A DNA stretch of 64,000 nucleotides, taken from assembly GCA_029582155.1 (NCBI GenBank), contig CM055896.1, positions 23,713,184 through 23,777,183 on the forward strand, written 5' to 3'. A program made the position numbers and the translations under genes. This DNA comes from Panopea generosa. Taxonomy: Eukaryota > Mollusca > Bivalvia > Adapedonta > Hiatellidae. Each line of letters opens with the position of its first letter. The stretch's first letter is position 1. This document shows, piece by piece, positions 33,315 through 43,514 of this stretch. Under the pieces are notes generated by a model. It was not told where the DNA came from, did not search any database, and saw nothing but the letters and a program-made list of their open reading frames with translations.

Positions 33315-33807
33315 GAATCCACTTTTTCAGTTTATTCTTAGGTATTCCAGGAGGTCTTATTTTCTTATTTGGAAGTTGTGTTGTCTCAGTCGATAGAACT
33401 CTTGTGAGTGTAGTAGGTAAATATGTCTCTTGTAAACCATTATAAAATTCGACTGTTCCTTTCAGTTGATGGCCCTTATGTTTGTACTGGCTATCTTTCA
33501 GTAAATCTGTTATATGTGATCCTGCTACGATTGACCCTTTGTAAATAAGTTCACCAACATCATTCCAATTTAATGTGTTTTCGGGGTCCCTCATGATATG
33601 AGCCAATATAGCTCCAGTTTTGTATTTGTATTGTAGAGGCATAGAATCTAATATATGTTCTGATTGAAGTTGTCCCCCTCCGTATTGTTCCATTTCTTCT
33701 GTAATAAATGACTCACGTTGTTGCTGTTGTGGTTGATCTGGTTGATGATGATTTTGTTTTATTAAACGTTCATATTTATCATACGGTAAAAGTATAGATT
33801 TCTTCAT
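33307..33807 (-). CDS. Conserved-type Polinton protein, 166 aa
   Basis: The frame is intact, starts with MKKSILLPYDKYERLIKQ, then has a glutamine-rich linker, a helical segment LDSMPLQYKYKTGAILAHIM and WNDVGELIYKGSIVAGSHIT with DLLKD. This layout recurs in the gene upstream of integrase in invertebrate Polintons as I recall, but its role is not known to me; a small virion or morphogenesis protein is possible. It overlaps the upstream gene by 4 bases (ATGA) and the integrase start by 8, so it is part of a tightly packed unit. Confidence 0.5.
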   Translation of the reverse strand: MKKSILLPYDKYERLIKQNHHQPDQPQQQQRESFITEEMEQYGGGQLQSEHILDSMPLQYKYKTGAILAHIMRDPENTLNWNDVGELIYKGSIVAGSHITDLLKDSQYKHKGHQLKGTVEFYNGLQETYLPTTLTRVLSTETTQLPNKKIRPPGIPKNKLKKWIHV

Positions 33808-34130
33808 TTTATATAACTTCTTAATGCCGGTTCCACGGATTTCAGAATTAAAGCAATAACACTGCTTTGCCTACACAACAACTCTTTTTTCTTCTTTAGA
33901 CTGATGGACGAATCGCCAATTTGCCTGATGACTTTTCGGTGCTTCTTCAATTGAGTCTTCTTGGAGGGGGTGAGAGGTAAAATACTTCGCAACAGGTTCA
34001 CAATGATCTGAATTAATGCCATCAATTGATCGTTCGTGATGGTATCCAATAATTGTCTTCTTTAAAGTTTTGATGTAGTTGACATTAACAATTGGAAATA
34101 GCTCCAGTGTTTCTTAACCAAGTTGGACAT
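33804..34130 (-). pseudogene. Small Polinton protein with lysine-rich helix, one nonsense codon
   Basis: ATG 34130 opens a 109-codon frame (MSNLVKKHWSYFQLLMSTTS) with a TAA at codon 23 (34062-34064); the remainder reads LLDTITNDQLMALIQIIVNL, LTPSKKTQLKKHRKVIRQIG and SLKKKKELLCRQ, ending with a hydrophobic stretch. Short proteins with this order (helix, LT..K..L.KH...R, basic segment, hydrophobic end) are common in Polintons and adintoviruses and have been likened to adenoviral core peptides; that likeness is from memory and uncertain here. It follows a TATAAGGGTGTA motif by 20 bases and overlaps the next gene by ATGA. Confidence 0.5.
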
Positions 34131-34150
34131 CTTGCTTTAACTTGTATCGA

Positions 34151-34162
34151 TACACCCTTATA
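34151..34162 (-). promoter_or_regulatory. TATAAGGGTGTA motif at a gene junction (site 2)
   Basis: The minus-strand TATAAGGGTGTA overlaps the ATPase stop codon and lies 20 bases before the ATG at 34130, the same arrangement as site 1 at 31756-31767. Confidence 0.4.
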
Positions 34163-35017
34163 CACTTTTGTAAACAATGGGATTTTCTCCAGGAAATATT
34201 CGGCTTCTCAGTCGATATTTATCTTCAGCTTGTGGTGATAAATCAATTACTAAGTAATGATACGGTTCTTTGACTGCATCTTCATAGGCTTGTATAAGGA
34301 TGTTACCCTTATGAGGAAACATTTGTGCATTCAAGTGTCGAATCTGACTAGTCCCTCTTATATTCTTGAACAACACCAAATACCAACTGTTCAATGCAAT
34401 GGTTCTTGCTGATCTACCTTGACCGTATAAATTCTGTACAATAAAGATCACACTTAAACGACGATGGTGACACCCTTGAGTAAAGTAAACAGCAACTCCA
34501 TCTCTTTGTTTTCTATCACGTGTTGTTGTAGGTCATCCAGGACAACGAGACCATGTGAACTTTCTGCAAACTCTTCAAGTTCAGCTTGCATATGTAATCC
34601 TTCATGTAATGTGAGATTCGGTATCGTTTGTTCCATCTCATCAAAAAATGTTTGATATATACTGTAACAGTACATAATATTCTTTGGTGGATCTCGTACA
34701 TACATTCCACTACTGTTCTGTAAAAGTCTGTACACACATCTAGATTTTTCACTTCCCGTTGGCCCAGAGACCATGATGCTTGAGCATGGCTCAAAAGGTA
34801 GTAGACTTTGCGTTTCCCACCATTGTTCTTCTTTATTTTCTTTAGGCCCCCATCTTAGGTCACTGTGTGGTGTCATCGTATCTAATGATGGTTCTTTTTT
34901 CGTTGTTGATGTGAGATTATGAACTTGTTTCATATGATTTGGTAGACGTAGTAAACCTTTAGTCAAACATATAGGACAGTCTTTTCTTACACGTCCCATG
35001 TTTGTGTTAAACTTCAT
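34158..35017 (-). pseudogene. ATP: FtsK/HerA-type genome-packaging ATPase, one frameshift
   Basis: This motor pumps DNA into capsids. An N-terminal C2H2 finger (C14, C17, H28, H33 in CPICLTKGLLRLPNHMKQVH) precedes the P-loop at residues 85-92, GPTGSEKS, where a Glu replaces the usual Gly before the catalytic Lys. The Walker B motif is LVVLDDL (157-163). Near 34471-34490 a one-base shift breaks the frame; the second part continues with VIFIVQNLYGQGRSARTI, ALNSWYLVLFKNIRG and NAQMFP, typical of the C-terminal half. The family usually has about 250-290 residues, matching the joined span. An in-frame ATG at 34999 (MGRVRKDC) may be the true start. Confidence 0.85.
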
Positions 35018-35059
35018 ATGTTTTTCTCCTTATGGCTAACCTAACAATGACATTGCTTC

Positions 35060-35552
35060 ATGACGAGTGGCACTGAGAGTGGCACTCATTGCCCTGAGAG
35101 TGACCCTGAGTGGCCCTGAGAGTGGCTCTGAGAGTGGCCCTCGTGGCCCTGAGAGTGGCACTGACTGGCCCTGAGAGTGGCCCTGAGTGGTCCCTAAGAG
35201 TGGCCCTTGTGACCCTGAGAGTGGCCCTGAGTGGCCCTGAGTGATCCTGAGTGGCCCTCGTGGCCCTGAGTGGCCCTGAGAGTGGCCCTTGTGACCCTGA
35301 GAGTGGCCCTCGTGGCCCTGAGTGGCCCTGAGTGTGGCCCTTGTGACCCTGGGTGGCTCTGAGAGTGGCCCTTGCGACCCTGAGAGTGGTCCTGAGTGGT
35401 CCTGAGAGACCCTGAGAGTGACCCGTGTGGCCCTGAGAACGGCCGGTATGCCCCTGAGAGTGGCCCGTATGGCCTGAGAGTGGCCCTGAGAATGGCCCGC
35501 ATGGCCCCGAGAACGGCCCTCGTGGCCCTGAGAATGGCCCGCGTGGCTCAAA
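35060..35552. repeat. GC-rich minisatellite between ATPase and polymerase
   Basis: Units of GTGGCCCTGAGA and the shorter GTGGCCCTGA repeat for about 500 bp in otherwise AT-rich element DNA. It begins close to the upstream boundary of the ATPase gene and abuts the polymerase stop codon (35553-35555). Long frames across it (glycine/histidine/serine repeats) are repeat translation. Confidence 0.85.
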
Positions 35553-38500
35553 TCAATATCCGTAAGGTACTGTATCAAAATTGTCCAACCGTCTTCGTTT
35601 TGTGTATACCATTTTATAAGTCTTTTGTTCTTCTCTGTTGTACAGTTTTCTCTTCCGTTTGTCTCTACATATCTTATTAGGATTCGTAACTGTAATTGTG
35701 TTTTGATCCGATTGTGTCACGATAGATTTCACTGTTTAAAAATTAATGAGTTTACTGTTTGTAAAATTTAAAGTAAACCCCCTCACTTTACACGTTTCAT
35801 TTCCAGTGTTTGTTGTGTACGTTTAGTTTTTAGGACCCCCAGACACAAACTGTACAATATGTTCTCCCCCTCCAAGTTCATCTGTCAGTTCTCCCAAGTA
35901 ATCACCGAGTGGAGGATCATATTTTCCTGTTCGACTCACATAGATCACACTGTCTGTATCGTAGTAGAGGACACGTCTATCGAGGGGTTCCAACACACTA
36001 TAAAGTTTTATTCGGGCCCAACAGGTGGTAAATGTAGCCAAATAAATGTTAGTCTTGCTGTCTTTGGGTAGACAGTCCTTTTTGTACGCCCACTCCAACT
36101 GAATGGTATCATCCGCCACAATATGAAAGTTTTGAACTTGTTTCATGGGATCTGTGAACACTTGAAAGAACTGGTCGACTTCCACTTCGTTGAAGAAATT
36201 GGTCTGATGCATGTTTAAGCGTTGTCCAAATTTTCCCCAGAAACTATTGAGGCACAATTTCGCCAGTGCTCTCAGTCCTGGATTCTTTTCTATGGTCGCT
36301 ATGTCTAATGAAACCCCTTCTTTTTCAAAATATTGTTCAATATAAGTTTTCATGTCATCTTCAGTCTTGATCCATTCTGGTGGTCCGCTCGCTTCTTGTT
36401 TGAACTTGAAAAAGGTGTTGATGTAGTTCGTAAACAACCCTCCTTCTCGTGTTTCTGCATCATACTTAGTTGTTTCTTTCCAGTGATACACTTCGTATAT
36501 TTTAATAAGTTTGTACCCCAATCGTACTGCTGTTTGAATTTCTGGGGTACACCACGTTCCTGTCATTGCTCTATCTTCATCGGAACATGTACATTCTGTT
36601 TGATTCTCGTTGTCTGCGCAGGTTCTACATAGTGGGAATTTCAGTTTTCCATTCGATCGATAGGGGAGGACCGGATGATACAGTCCTTTTGGTGGTAGAA
36701 TCTTCACTTTTGCCACTCCAAAATATTGGTTGATGTCTTGAAAGTCTGAAGTGATGATCTCGGGGTGACCCACGGGGTATTAGCAGTATTTGTTGACCCA
36801 AGGGTATAATGATGTAAAATCCACATATTTGATTTCTTCATTTTATTTGACTTTGTAATAGAGTTGACTTGCGTTGGTCCTACCACCGAAAAAACTGTCA
36901 CGAGGGTCTAAACGATCAGTGATGTCCAAGTGATTGATGAATTGTCTCATGTCTTGATTCTGCTCACATTGTTGATGAAATTCATGTTCCAAAACGCATA
37001 TTTAACGTATTTAATGCCAAGATTTTTGATGTAGGATTTTTTCTTCAGAGTTAACGCGTAAAGTTCTTTCATAGATTGTTTCGTTAATGGGTGTGTCATT
37101 TCTTCTTGGTCCCCCGGGAAGCAATTGGGGCACCCGTGAAACAAGCAACCGTGATACTCGTAAGCAGTATTGGTCTCTAAACAATAACCGTCTAACTTGT
37201 ACCGTGTGCCTGTTAAACATTTTTCACCGCCATTCAGGGCATGTTGTATGCGTACGCCCTCTACCTCAGCCATCCATTTTAGCCATTCAATTGATGCTTT
37301 ACTGTACTGGTTGTTATAACCTCCTGGTGATATTTTAGCAATTGGTGTTGAAACGAATTCCTTGTCTTTAATAATCACGTCTTCTAGTTCACCTTCTCCA
37401 ATCCATCCGCCATCTTTTTTCACGTGAATCTTTCCATCAACGAATTTAGCAGGTGTCCATTTTTTATTTTTGTTCAGTTTTACTCTCCATGTTTCTTCTA
37501 AAAATTTCGTCCTGTAGACATTCATACAAACTGACGCGAGGGTGACTGAATCGAAGGGATCAACAGCACCCACCCATTTCTTTTCCATTTTTCCTTTATC
37601 ATTGATAGCTTCTTTCTTTTCACCATTGGCTGCCATCAAAAGGTGTTGAAACTGAAGACAATATTGTCGTAAAATGTCCACATCACTTCTACAATAATCT
37701 TCCATTTCTCGACGTAAGTCAAATATTTCACCTTTCTTTGTCTGATGCCAGGAAAGAAACTCTTCTCTCTCTTTTGAGCTCATAAAGTCAGTGCCATAAT
37801 ATTTGGGGTCAGGATATGGTCCGATATATTTCTGGTTTTCATTTGTGTTAAAGTAGTGTGGGAACCACCCTTTCTTCAATTCTTTCAGATCAAACGCTTT
37901 CGGTAATGCTGAAAATTTCATGGGTAAAAAGTTTAAACTGTCAATAACTTTGATATGTAGGTCTTTCTCAACAGTCATGTACATGATTTTCGATCCATTT
38001 TAAATAATTGTGTCAGGTCTCAAAGAATTGTCAATCAGGTATTCCAACAAAAAGTAACCATCATAACCCTTCATGTTGTGAGCAATAGCTTTGAAATACT
38101 GATGTTGGTCGGAAAACAGCCACTCTCCAAACTTTGTCGTCGTGCCATCGCCTTGAAAAATGGTTTCTCGAAATCCACATTTCCCCTGACCTTCACCGTC
38201 AATATCTTCGCACTCTTCACACCGTGTTCCACATGCTTTACACACAGAGTCCGGTTCCAATGTCTTGTCTATACATTTTGGGCAGACAGTATGAGCCACC
38301 ACTAAATTGGGTCGATGTGTGGCTTTCCCGCACCAAGACGTTTTACAATGTTGACATTTTGTACACGGTTTACACGATTTGCCATCTTTACCGTCTCTAA
38401 AATTTGATTTCTTAGTTGGTGTGTACCCCTCTTGACATTCCATTTTCTCATCTTGACTACATTCGAAATCGAAAAAAATGAATTTGGGTATGAAGTCTTC

Positions 38501-39862
38501 TTTGGTGGGTATTGCTCTCAGGTAACATTGATGATCATCCATGACAAATTGTTCGCAAGAATTACAGTAATATTCTCCACATTGGTGCTCTTCCTTTTTT
38601 CTCTTCTCTATGTTTAGCACTTTGTAACACGTAGTACATTTCCACCATTTTTCACACTGACAGGGTCCTGCTACCTGCCCTTTCCTTTGACCATTGAGGG
38701 TTTGGGTTGAACTTTGTGCCTTTGGTAACACTCCGTAGATCGACAGGTCATATTACAGCTATCACATTCGAGAGTAGTATCTTTTTTTGGACATTGTTGA
38801 CTCTTGCAGACAATACAGGAGATGTCACACTGGTGATTTTCGCGGTTGTTGTAATGTTTTAAACATTTAACACAAAAATATATGGCACTGAAGAAGCCCG
38901 TAATCGAAGATATCGCGTGAAAATGGTCGTCATCCACCAAGTAAATGTAGATGCATGGCCGTTCATCTGTACTCTGACTGGTGATGAATTTGTTGCCCAA
39001 TCTAGCATTGACGACCATCACACGTACGCCCATTACTTCTTCAAACGCCTCTAAATCATTGAGACTGGCCGGACGATCTAAGGGCACACCTGCCAATTGA
39101 CTTATAGCTACAGCCAATTGTCGTTGTTCATCTCGTTTCTTATTCATCAAATGTTTATAATAACTTTCTGGTATCTTTTTGTGTTCCAAAATCAACTCTA
39201 AATTACTTTTCTTTCCTCTATTCTTGGTAATCTCTTTCCATTATTCGAGGGTACATCGATTTAACTTAGCCCACGCCACTCCTATCGCTCTCGCCATACA
39301 TAACTGGTCCTCGTTTTTCTATGGTAACGACAGAGGTCTTGCGCTGAAGCGAGTTATTTTTTCCTCTCAATTTCGTAATTCTGCGTCTAGGTCCTCCACT
39401 ACCTTTGGGTAAATCGATAGAGCCAATTGTGATCTCTATACTCTCATTGACAGCGAGAGTTTGATGACTATTGAGTACCTTCTCGATAGATCTCATTACG
39501 GTATCGGCATTGAGTTGATCCCACGGTTGTAGAGGAACGACGATCGGGTCATATAACCCCTCATGTTGAATCACAACTCTTCCCAAATCGTTTCCCACCA
39601 AATCACCTCGAGCTTGTTCTAATATATCATCAAACATATCATGTAATTCTTGCTGAACATCTTTTAGATGCTGCCCCCTATGTTCTTCTTCAATTTTCAC
39701 TTGGTACGATTTGTCCACGGCAGCGTTTTTAGCGTAAGTACGCTCCGATTTCTTTCGAATGGTATATTCTAATTTTCTCGAAGGTGCTGAGTCGTACCGA
39801 TGGGAAGGACCCGGTAGCGGCCCTTCACCATACCCTGACTGTATAACTGGTTACAAGGGATT
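35553..39862 (-). pseudogene. PolB: Protein-primed DNA polymerase B, main body, multiply interrupted
   Basis: Replicative polymerase of the element. Visible in order: an N-terminal region with RVVIQHEGLYDPIVVPLQPW and GSGGPRRRITKLRGKN; a cysteine-rich region (CVKCLKHY, CIVCKSQQC, CDSCNMTC); exonuclease motifs FFDFEC, AHNMKGYDGYFLLEYL and YCRSDVDILRQYC; palm motif A DFTSLYP, motif B KLCLNSFWGKFGQR and motif C YYDTDSV; and a C-terminus ending VPYGY. All catalytic motifs are retained. Breaks include stops at 39851-39853, 39241-39243, 38000-38002, 36843-36845, 36780-36782, 35823-35825 and 35736-35738, plus frameshifts near 39290, 38720 and 36980. The span, about 1440 codons, fits large metazoan Polinton polymerases. 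Confidence 0.92.
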
Positions 39863-40219
39863 TCATTCACCGTTTTCTACACAGGCTACCGTTAATTCGT
39901 TCATTTCTTCGTCAAACAATAACGCTTGTATAGATCCGTCTACCTCTTCCTGCTCTCTTACATACTCTATGGCCACATCTAAATCATCTTCATTAATGTT
40001 CTGCATAGTGTCGAGCGGTCCTCCCAAATTTTGTAGACTTGTGTTTAATTCTTCATTGACAAATACATCTCCGTACTGGGGGTTTCTCAGTTGAAACAAA
40101 CGAAACCGCACTGCAGGGAAATCCTGTATTCCCAACGTCACAACAAAATTCATCAGTTCGTCTGCGTCGGTAAAAGAATTCATCATCATCATCTCAAATA
40201 TAGGAGAAATATTTTCCAT
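39863..40219 (-). CDS. 118-aa ORF, probable N-terminus of PolB or separate leader gene
   Basis: It opens at ATG 40219 directly behind the shared inward promoter and ends with TGA at 39863. The frame after that stop is the same frame as the polymerase, and only a second stop (39851-39853) separates them, so it most likely was the polymerase's N-terminal extension. It contains PIFEMMMMNSFTDADELMNF and FRLFQLRNPQYGDVFVNEEL and is acidic near its end (NINEDDLDVAIEYVREQEEV). Alternatively it is an independent small gene. No domain is recognised. Confidence 0.45.
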   Translation of the reverse strand: MENISPIFEMMMMNSFTDADELMNFVVTLGIQDFPAVRFRLFQLRNPQYGDVFVNEELNTSLQNLGGPLDTMQNINEDDLDVAIEYVREQEEVDGSIQALLFDEEMNELTVACVENGE

Positions 40220-40356
40220 GTTTTTGGTTTGAGTTCTGTAAACAGAATGACAAAATCACAGATGTTATAGCTTTCTATATTCTCTTACTACATTCTGATT
40301 AGTCAACACTGTATTGTGACAATTTATAGATCATCACGTCACGTCAAGTTCATGCT
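40220..40356 (-). promoter_or_regulatory. Right inward promoter (inverted copy of the left one)
   Basis: Nearly the same sequence as 27165-27292, inverted, up to the ATG at 40219. Shared parts include GACGTGATGATCTATAAATT and TAATCAGAATGTAGTAAGAG. The TATA box present on the left is degenerate here (ATATAGAAAG). Confidence 0.6.
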
Positions 40357-40904
40357 GATTGGTTATTTATTTATAGAATATAGCGTCATGTCCAGACACT
40401 CACAATGTCTTTTATTCAATAACATTACGAAAGAGAATTGAATCAAAACTTTCATTTTATATCATTGTTCAAATAAAAACGTTCTTTAATACAAGTATCG
40501 ACGTGTTACACCTACCAGTCCATTTCATTTTGGATTGGATTCTGAATCGTGAGAAAATACTGATGTTTCTAGACTCCAAGTTTGTTGAAATCGACATATA
40601 GTTAATGAAGTTATGACCTTTTTACGCATGAGTGATTCCACTTCCGGTCCGATTATATCAACTGATAGAGCCTAAAAAGTTATTTTGCACGATACCCAAC
40701 AAGGCTATATTATCTCATAAATTGACCCAATTATGATCGTTTGAAATTTTGGCGCAATAAAGCGTTGAATTGTGTGACGTCACACAACTTTTAAATCGTG
40801 ATATCTCGAAAACGGTAAGAGAAAGACCAATACGTATAACATTTTCCTTCTGCGTGTGTTGAGAGCTTTCAAACGTAACCAAAACAAATATTCTACGATG
40901 AAGA

Positions 40905-41600
40905 TTAATTTTATGACGTCACTTCCGGTTTATTTAAACGAACGTATCTCAGCTCAGGTTCGTCCTAGACTCATAAAAGTTACACCGTTGAATTCGTCTT
41001 TTTAATACCTTTCCAACGATACATTACTCGATACGTTACGGACACGCATTAAAATTGTTTATCGTTTATGACGTCACTTCCGGTTTATTCAAACATCTAT
41101 ATCTCAGCTCAGGTTCGTCCTAGACTCATAAAAGCTACACCGTTGAATTTGTATTTTCAATACCTTTCCAACGATACATTATTCGATACATTACGGACAC
41201 GCATTAAAAATTCGATCGTTTATGACGTCACTTTCGGTTTATTCAAACGTTTATATCTCAGCTCAGGTTCGTCCTAGACTCATAAAAGCTACACCGTTGA
41301 ATTTGTCTTTTCAATACCTTTCCAACGATACATTATTCGATACATTACGGACACGCATTAAAAATTCGATCGTTTATGACGTCACTTTCGGTTTATTCAA
41401 ACGTTTATATCTCAGCTCAGGTTCGTTCTAGACTCATAAAAGCTACACCGTTGAATTTGTCTTTTCAATACCTTTCCAACGATACATTATTCGATACATT
41501 ACGGACATGCATTAAAAATTCGATCGTTTATGACGTCACTTCCGGTTTATTCAAACGTTTATATCTCAGCTCGGGGTCGCCCTAGACTCATAAAAGTTAC
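40905..41600. repeat. 154-bp tandem repeat with CRE and ETS-like motifs
   Basis: About 4.5 units share TATGACGTCACTTCCGGTTT, ATATCTCAGCTCAGGTTCGT and ACCTTTCCAACGATACATTA. TGACGTCA occurs at 40914, 41069, 41223, 41377 and 41531 (spacing 154-155) and outside the core at 40775 and 41806. The short 69-codon frames that repeat here are products of the repeat unit and are not genes. Confidence 0.9.
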
Positions 41601-42000
41601 ATATTTTGAAACTGCGCGTCATTTTCTTTCATATGGTACCATACTCGATTCGCTATTACAGTTTTCATTTTTTAATTCTGACATAAATCGAAAAATATTT
41701 TAACTGGACCCATAATTTTAATATATTTGAAATCTGCTTTTCAATATCTTTCCAACGATACCTCGTTCGATACGCTACGATAACGTATAAAAAAAGTTGA
41801 TTTTATGACGTCATTTCCGGTTGGAACCATATTTTTCGTAATGTACTCGGTCGTACCTTTTCAAAAATATATAACTTGCCCTACTTCGAAACAATTATTT
41901 TCAACTTCTGGTTTTAGTATCGAACCCCTAAATTTTCCGTAAAATTCGTGTTACACAGTTAAGGTAACATTTACGATACTAAAAAGAACATATTTCATCT

Positions 42001-42042
42001 TTAATAATAATAATAATAATAATAGTAATAGTAATAATAAAG
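42001..42042. repeat. (TAA)n microsatellite
   Basis: Imperfect TAATAATAATAG run inside the 40357-42314 insert, followed by AAAGACTTTATTT. Confidence 0.85.
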
Positions 42043-42314
42043 ACTTTATTTAAAGAAGAAACACAACTGGAACTCCAATATTCCCTGTGGTGCTCTAAAA
42101 TTAAATATTTACCTCTTGCTATTATAATTCAATACATCCGATTTCCCCATATAATTTGTGTTATACAGTTAAGGCAACATCTACGATACTAAAAAAAACA
42201 AAACATTTTATTTTGAAATAATTTACCTCTTGCTATAAAACTCCAATACTCACACCCTGGACAGTTATACCAATACCTAACTTTGCTCGAGTTATATAGC
42301 CCAACGGTTATAGC

Positions 42315-43514
42315 ACATACCTGTCCAGACCATACCAATCATGACTATGTGCAACAAAGGGCCCATTGATCTATTGTTCGAAATAGTTCCACTAGCTATT
42401 ATGTACTCAGACATGTTGGCTTTTGCGCTGAATAGTGCGTGATTTTCAATAGAACGTTTACACAAAGGATCCATTGATCTATTGTTCAAAATAGTTCCAC
42501 TAGCTAGTATGTACTCAGACATGTTGGCTCTTGCACTGAATAGTGGGTGAATTTCAATAGAACGTTTACACAAAGGATCCATTGGTCTTATGATTGGTTG
42601 AGACAATACATACGTAGGTGAGTGTATGTTCATTTGTGAGCTGAACGTTGGATAGTCAACAAGGTAAAATGAGTCATTGAAATGGATTTAAAAATTGATA
42701 AATACTTTGCCATAGAAAGAGGGAACATAGCAAATTAAACTAAACGAGGTTTGTTAAGTCTATTTGATTTTTAATAGCTTATTATTATTTATTTAATTTA
42801 TTACAATAGTTATGTTTGGTTGTGTTAATGTGTATGATTGATTGAGACGATACATGCGTAGTGAGGTATGTTCATTTGTGAACTGAACGTTGGATAGTCA
42901 ACAAGGTAAAATGAGTTATTAAAATGGATATACAATTGATAAATACTTTTTCATAGAAAGAAGGAACATAGTTAATTAAACTTAAGGAGGTTTGTAAACT
43001 TTAGTCTTTTTGATTTTTACTTTTTTATTATTTATTTTTAATTTAATACAGTATAAGTTGTTGCTATATAGATAGATGTAGTTCATGTTTAGTTTTATAA
43101 GAAACGGTTGTCACTAAAACGTCTCCGTCTATGGCTTAGGACCTGACCCCCTTAATGTCCGCGACCACGCCTTAGATCGAGTTTACAAGTCAGCTCTGTA
43201 TACTTTTGAGACGTTCTTATCAATCGCATGACTATCGTTTTAAACTTAGACGTCAGTCGGCTTCTATATTAAAACTATGGCCGCACAAACGACGTTATCT
43301 AAAATGGCCGCCGCATATGCACAAACGTGTTACCATTAGTAGTCATCCAAGATGGCCGTCTTCCGATACGCTTTCAAAATGACCGCCGCGCGCACATCCA
43401 AAATGGCCGTTTATGCGCAGAAACAAGATGGCCGCCGCACATGCGCAGTCAATAAAAACAAGATGGCCGCCGCGCATGCGCAGTCCGTGGCGTTGAAACG
43501 ACCCCTATACTGCT
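42315..43514 (-). repeat. Right terminal inverted repeat of the Polinton
   Basis: Reverse complement of 25964-27164 with scattered substitutions. Differences: a 108-bp unit (starting TTGTTC at 42374 and 42482) is duplicated only on this side, and the 98-base left-specific stretch is missing. The duplicated unit keeps a reading frame open (42292-42633 minus, with repeated CKRSIE and MSEYI(I/L)ASGTI), but the frame is probably incidental. The outermost 240 bases mirror the NRF1/YY1-like array. Confidence 0.93.

Larger units (their letters stand above)
40357..42314. other. Insert of about 1.96 kb separating right TIR from the polymerase promoter
   Basis: On the left side the TIR and the promoter are continuous; on the right this segment interrupts them at matching TGTCTGGACA-type sequence. 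It contains a 154-bp tandem array, two 40-base direct repeats (about 41955-41995 and 42165-42205, TACAGTTAAGG(T/C)AACAT) around a (TAA)n tract, and no gene. It may be a secondary insertion or an expanded regulatory region. Confidence 0.6.
25964..43514. mobile_element. Polinton/Maverick (adintovirus-like) element, 17.55 kb, complete but degenerate
   Basis: Polintons are large self-synthesising DNA transposons and virus-like elements. This copy shows the expected parts: long TIRs whose first bases are AGTAGTAT (left) and AGCAGTAT (right, reverse-complemented), 6-bp target duplications TACGTG (25958-25963) and TAAGTG (43515-43520), a protein-primed DNA polymerase B, a packaging ATPase, a retroviral-type integrase with chromodomain, an adenain-like protease and a double-jelly-roll-type major capsid protein. 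Length and gene set fit the family. Most core enzymes are broken by stops or frameshifts, so the copy is old and cannot transpose by itself. Accessory genes (TBP-like, PC4-like, BIR) make it unusual. Confidence 0.95.

Noticed and set aside
35396..39412. Plus-strand frames of 60-100 codons across the polymerase and ATPase region
   Set aside because: They are antisense shadows of the minus-strand genes, which carry the recognised motifs.
41068..41585. Three consecutive 69-codon frames as a small gene family
   Set aside because: They are spaced exactly by the 154-bp repeat and reflect the repeat unit; homologous frames are lost in the more diverged flanking units.
25964..43514. Alternative genetic code or programmed readthrough to explain in-frame stops
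   Set aside because: TAA, TAG and TGA all occur as interrupters, frameshifts accompany them, and the intact genes end at ordinary stops. Simple decay is the better explanation, although sequencing error cannot be excluded for single cases.
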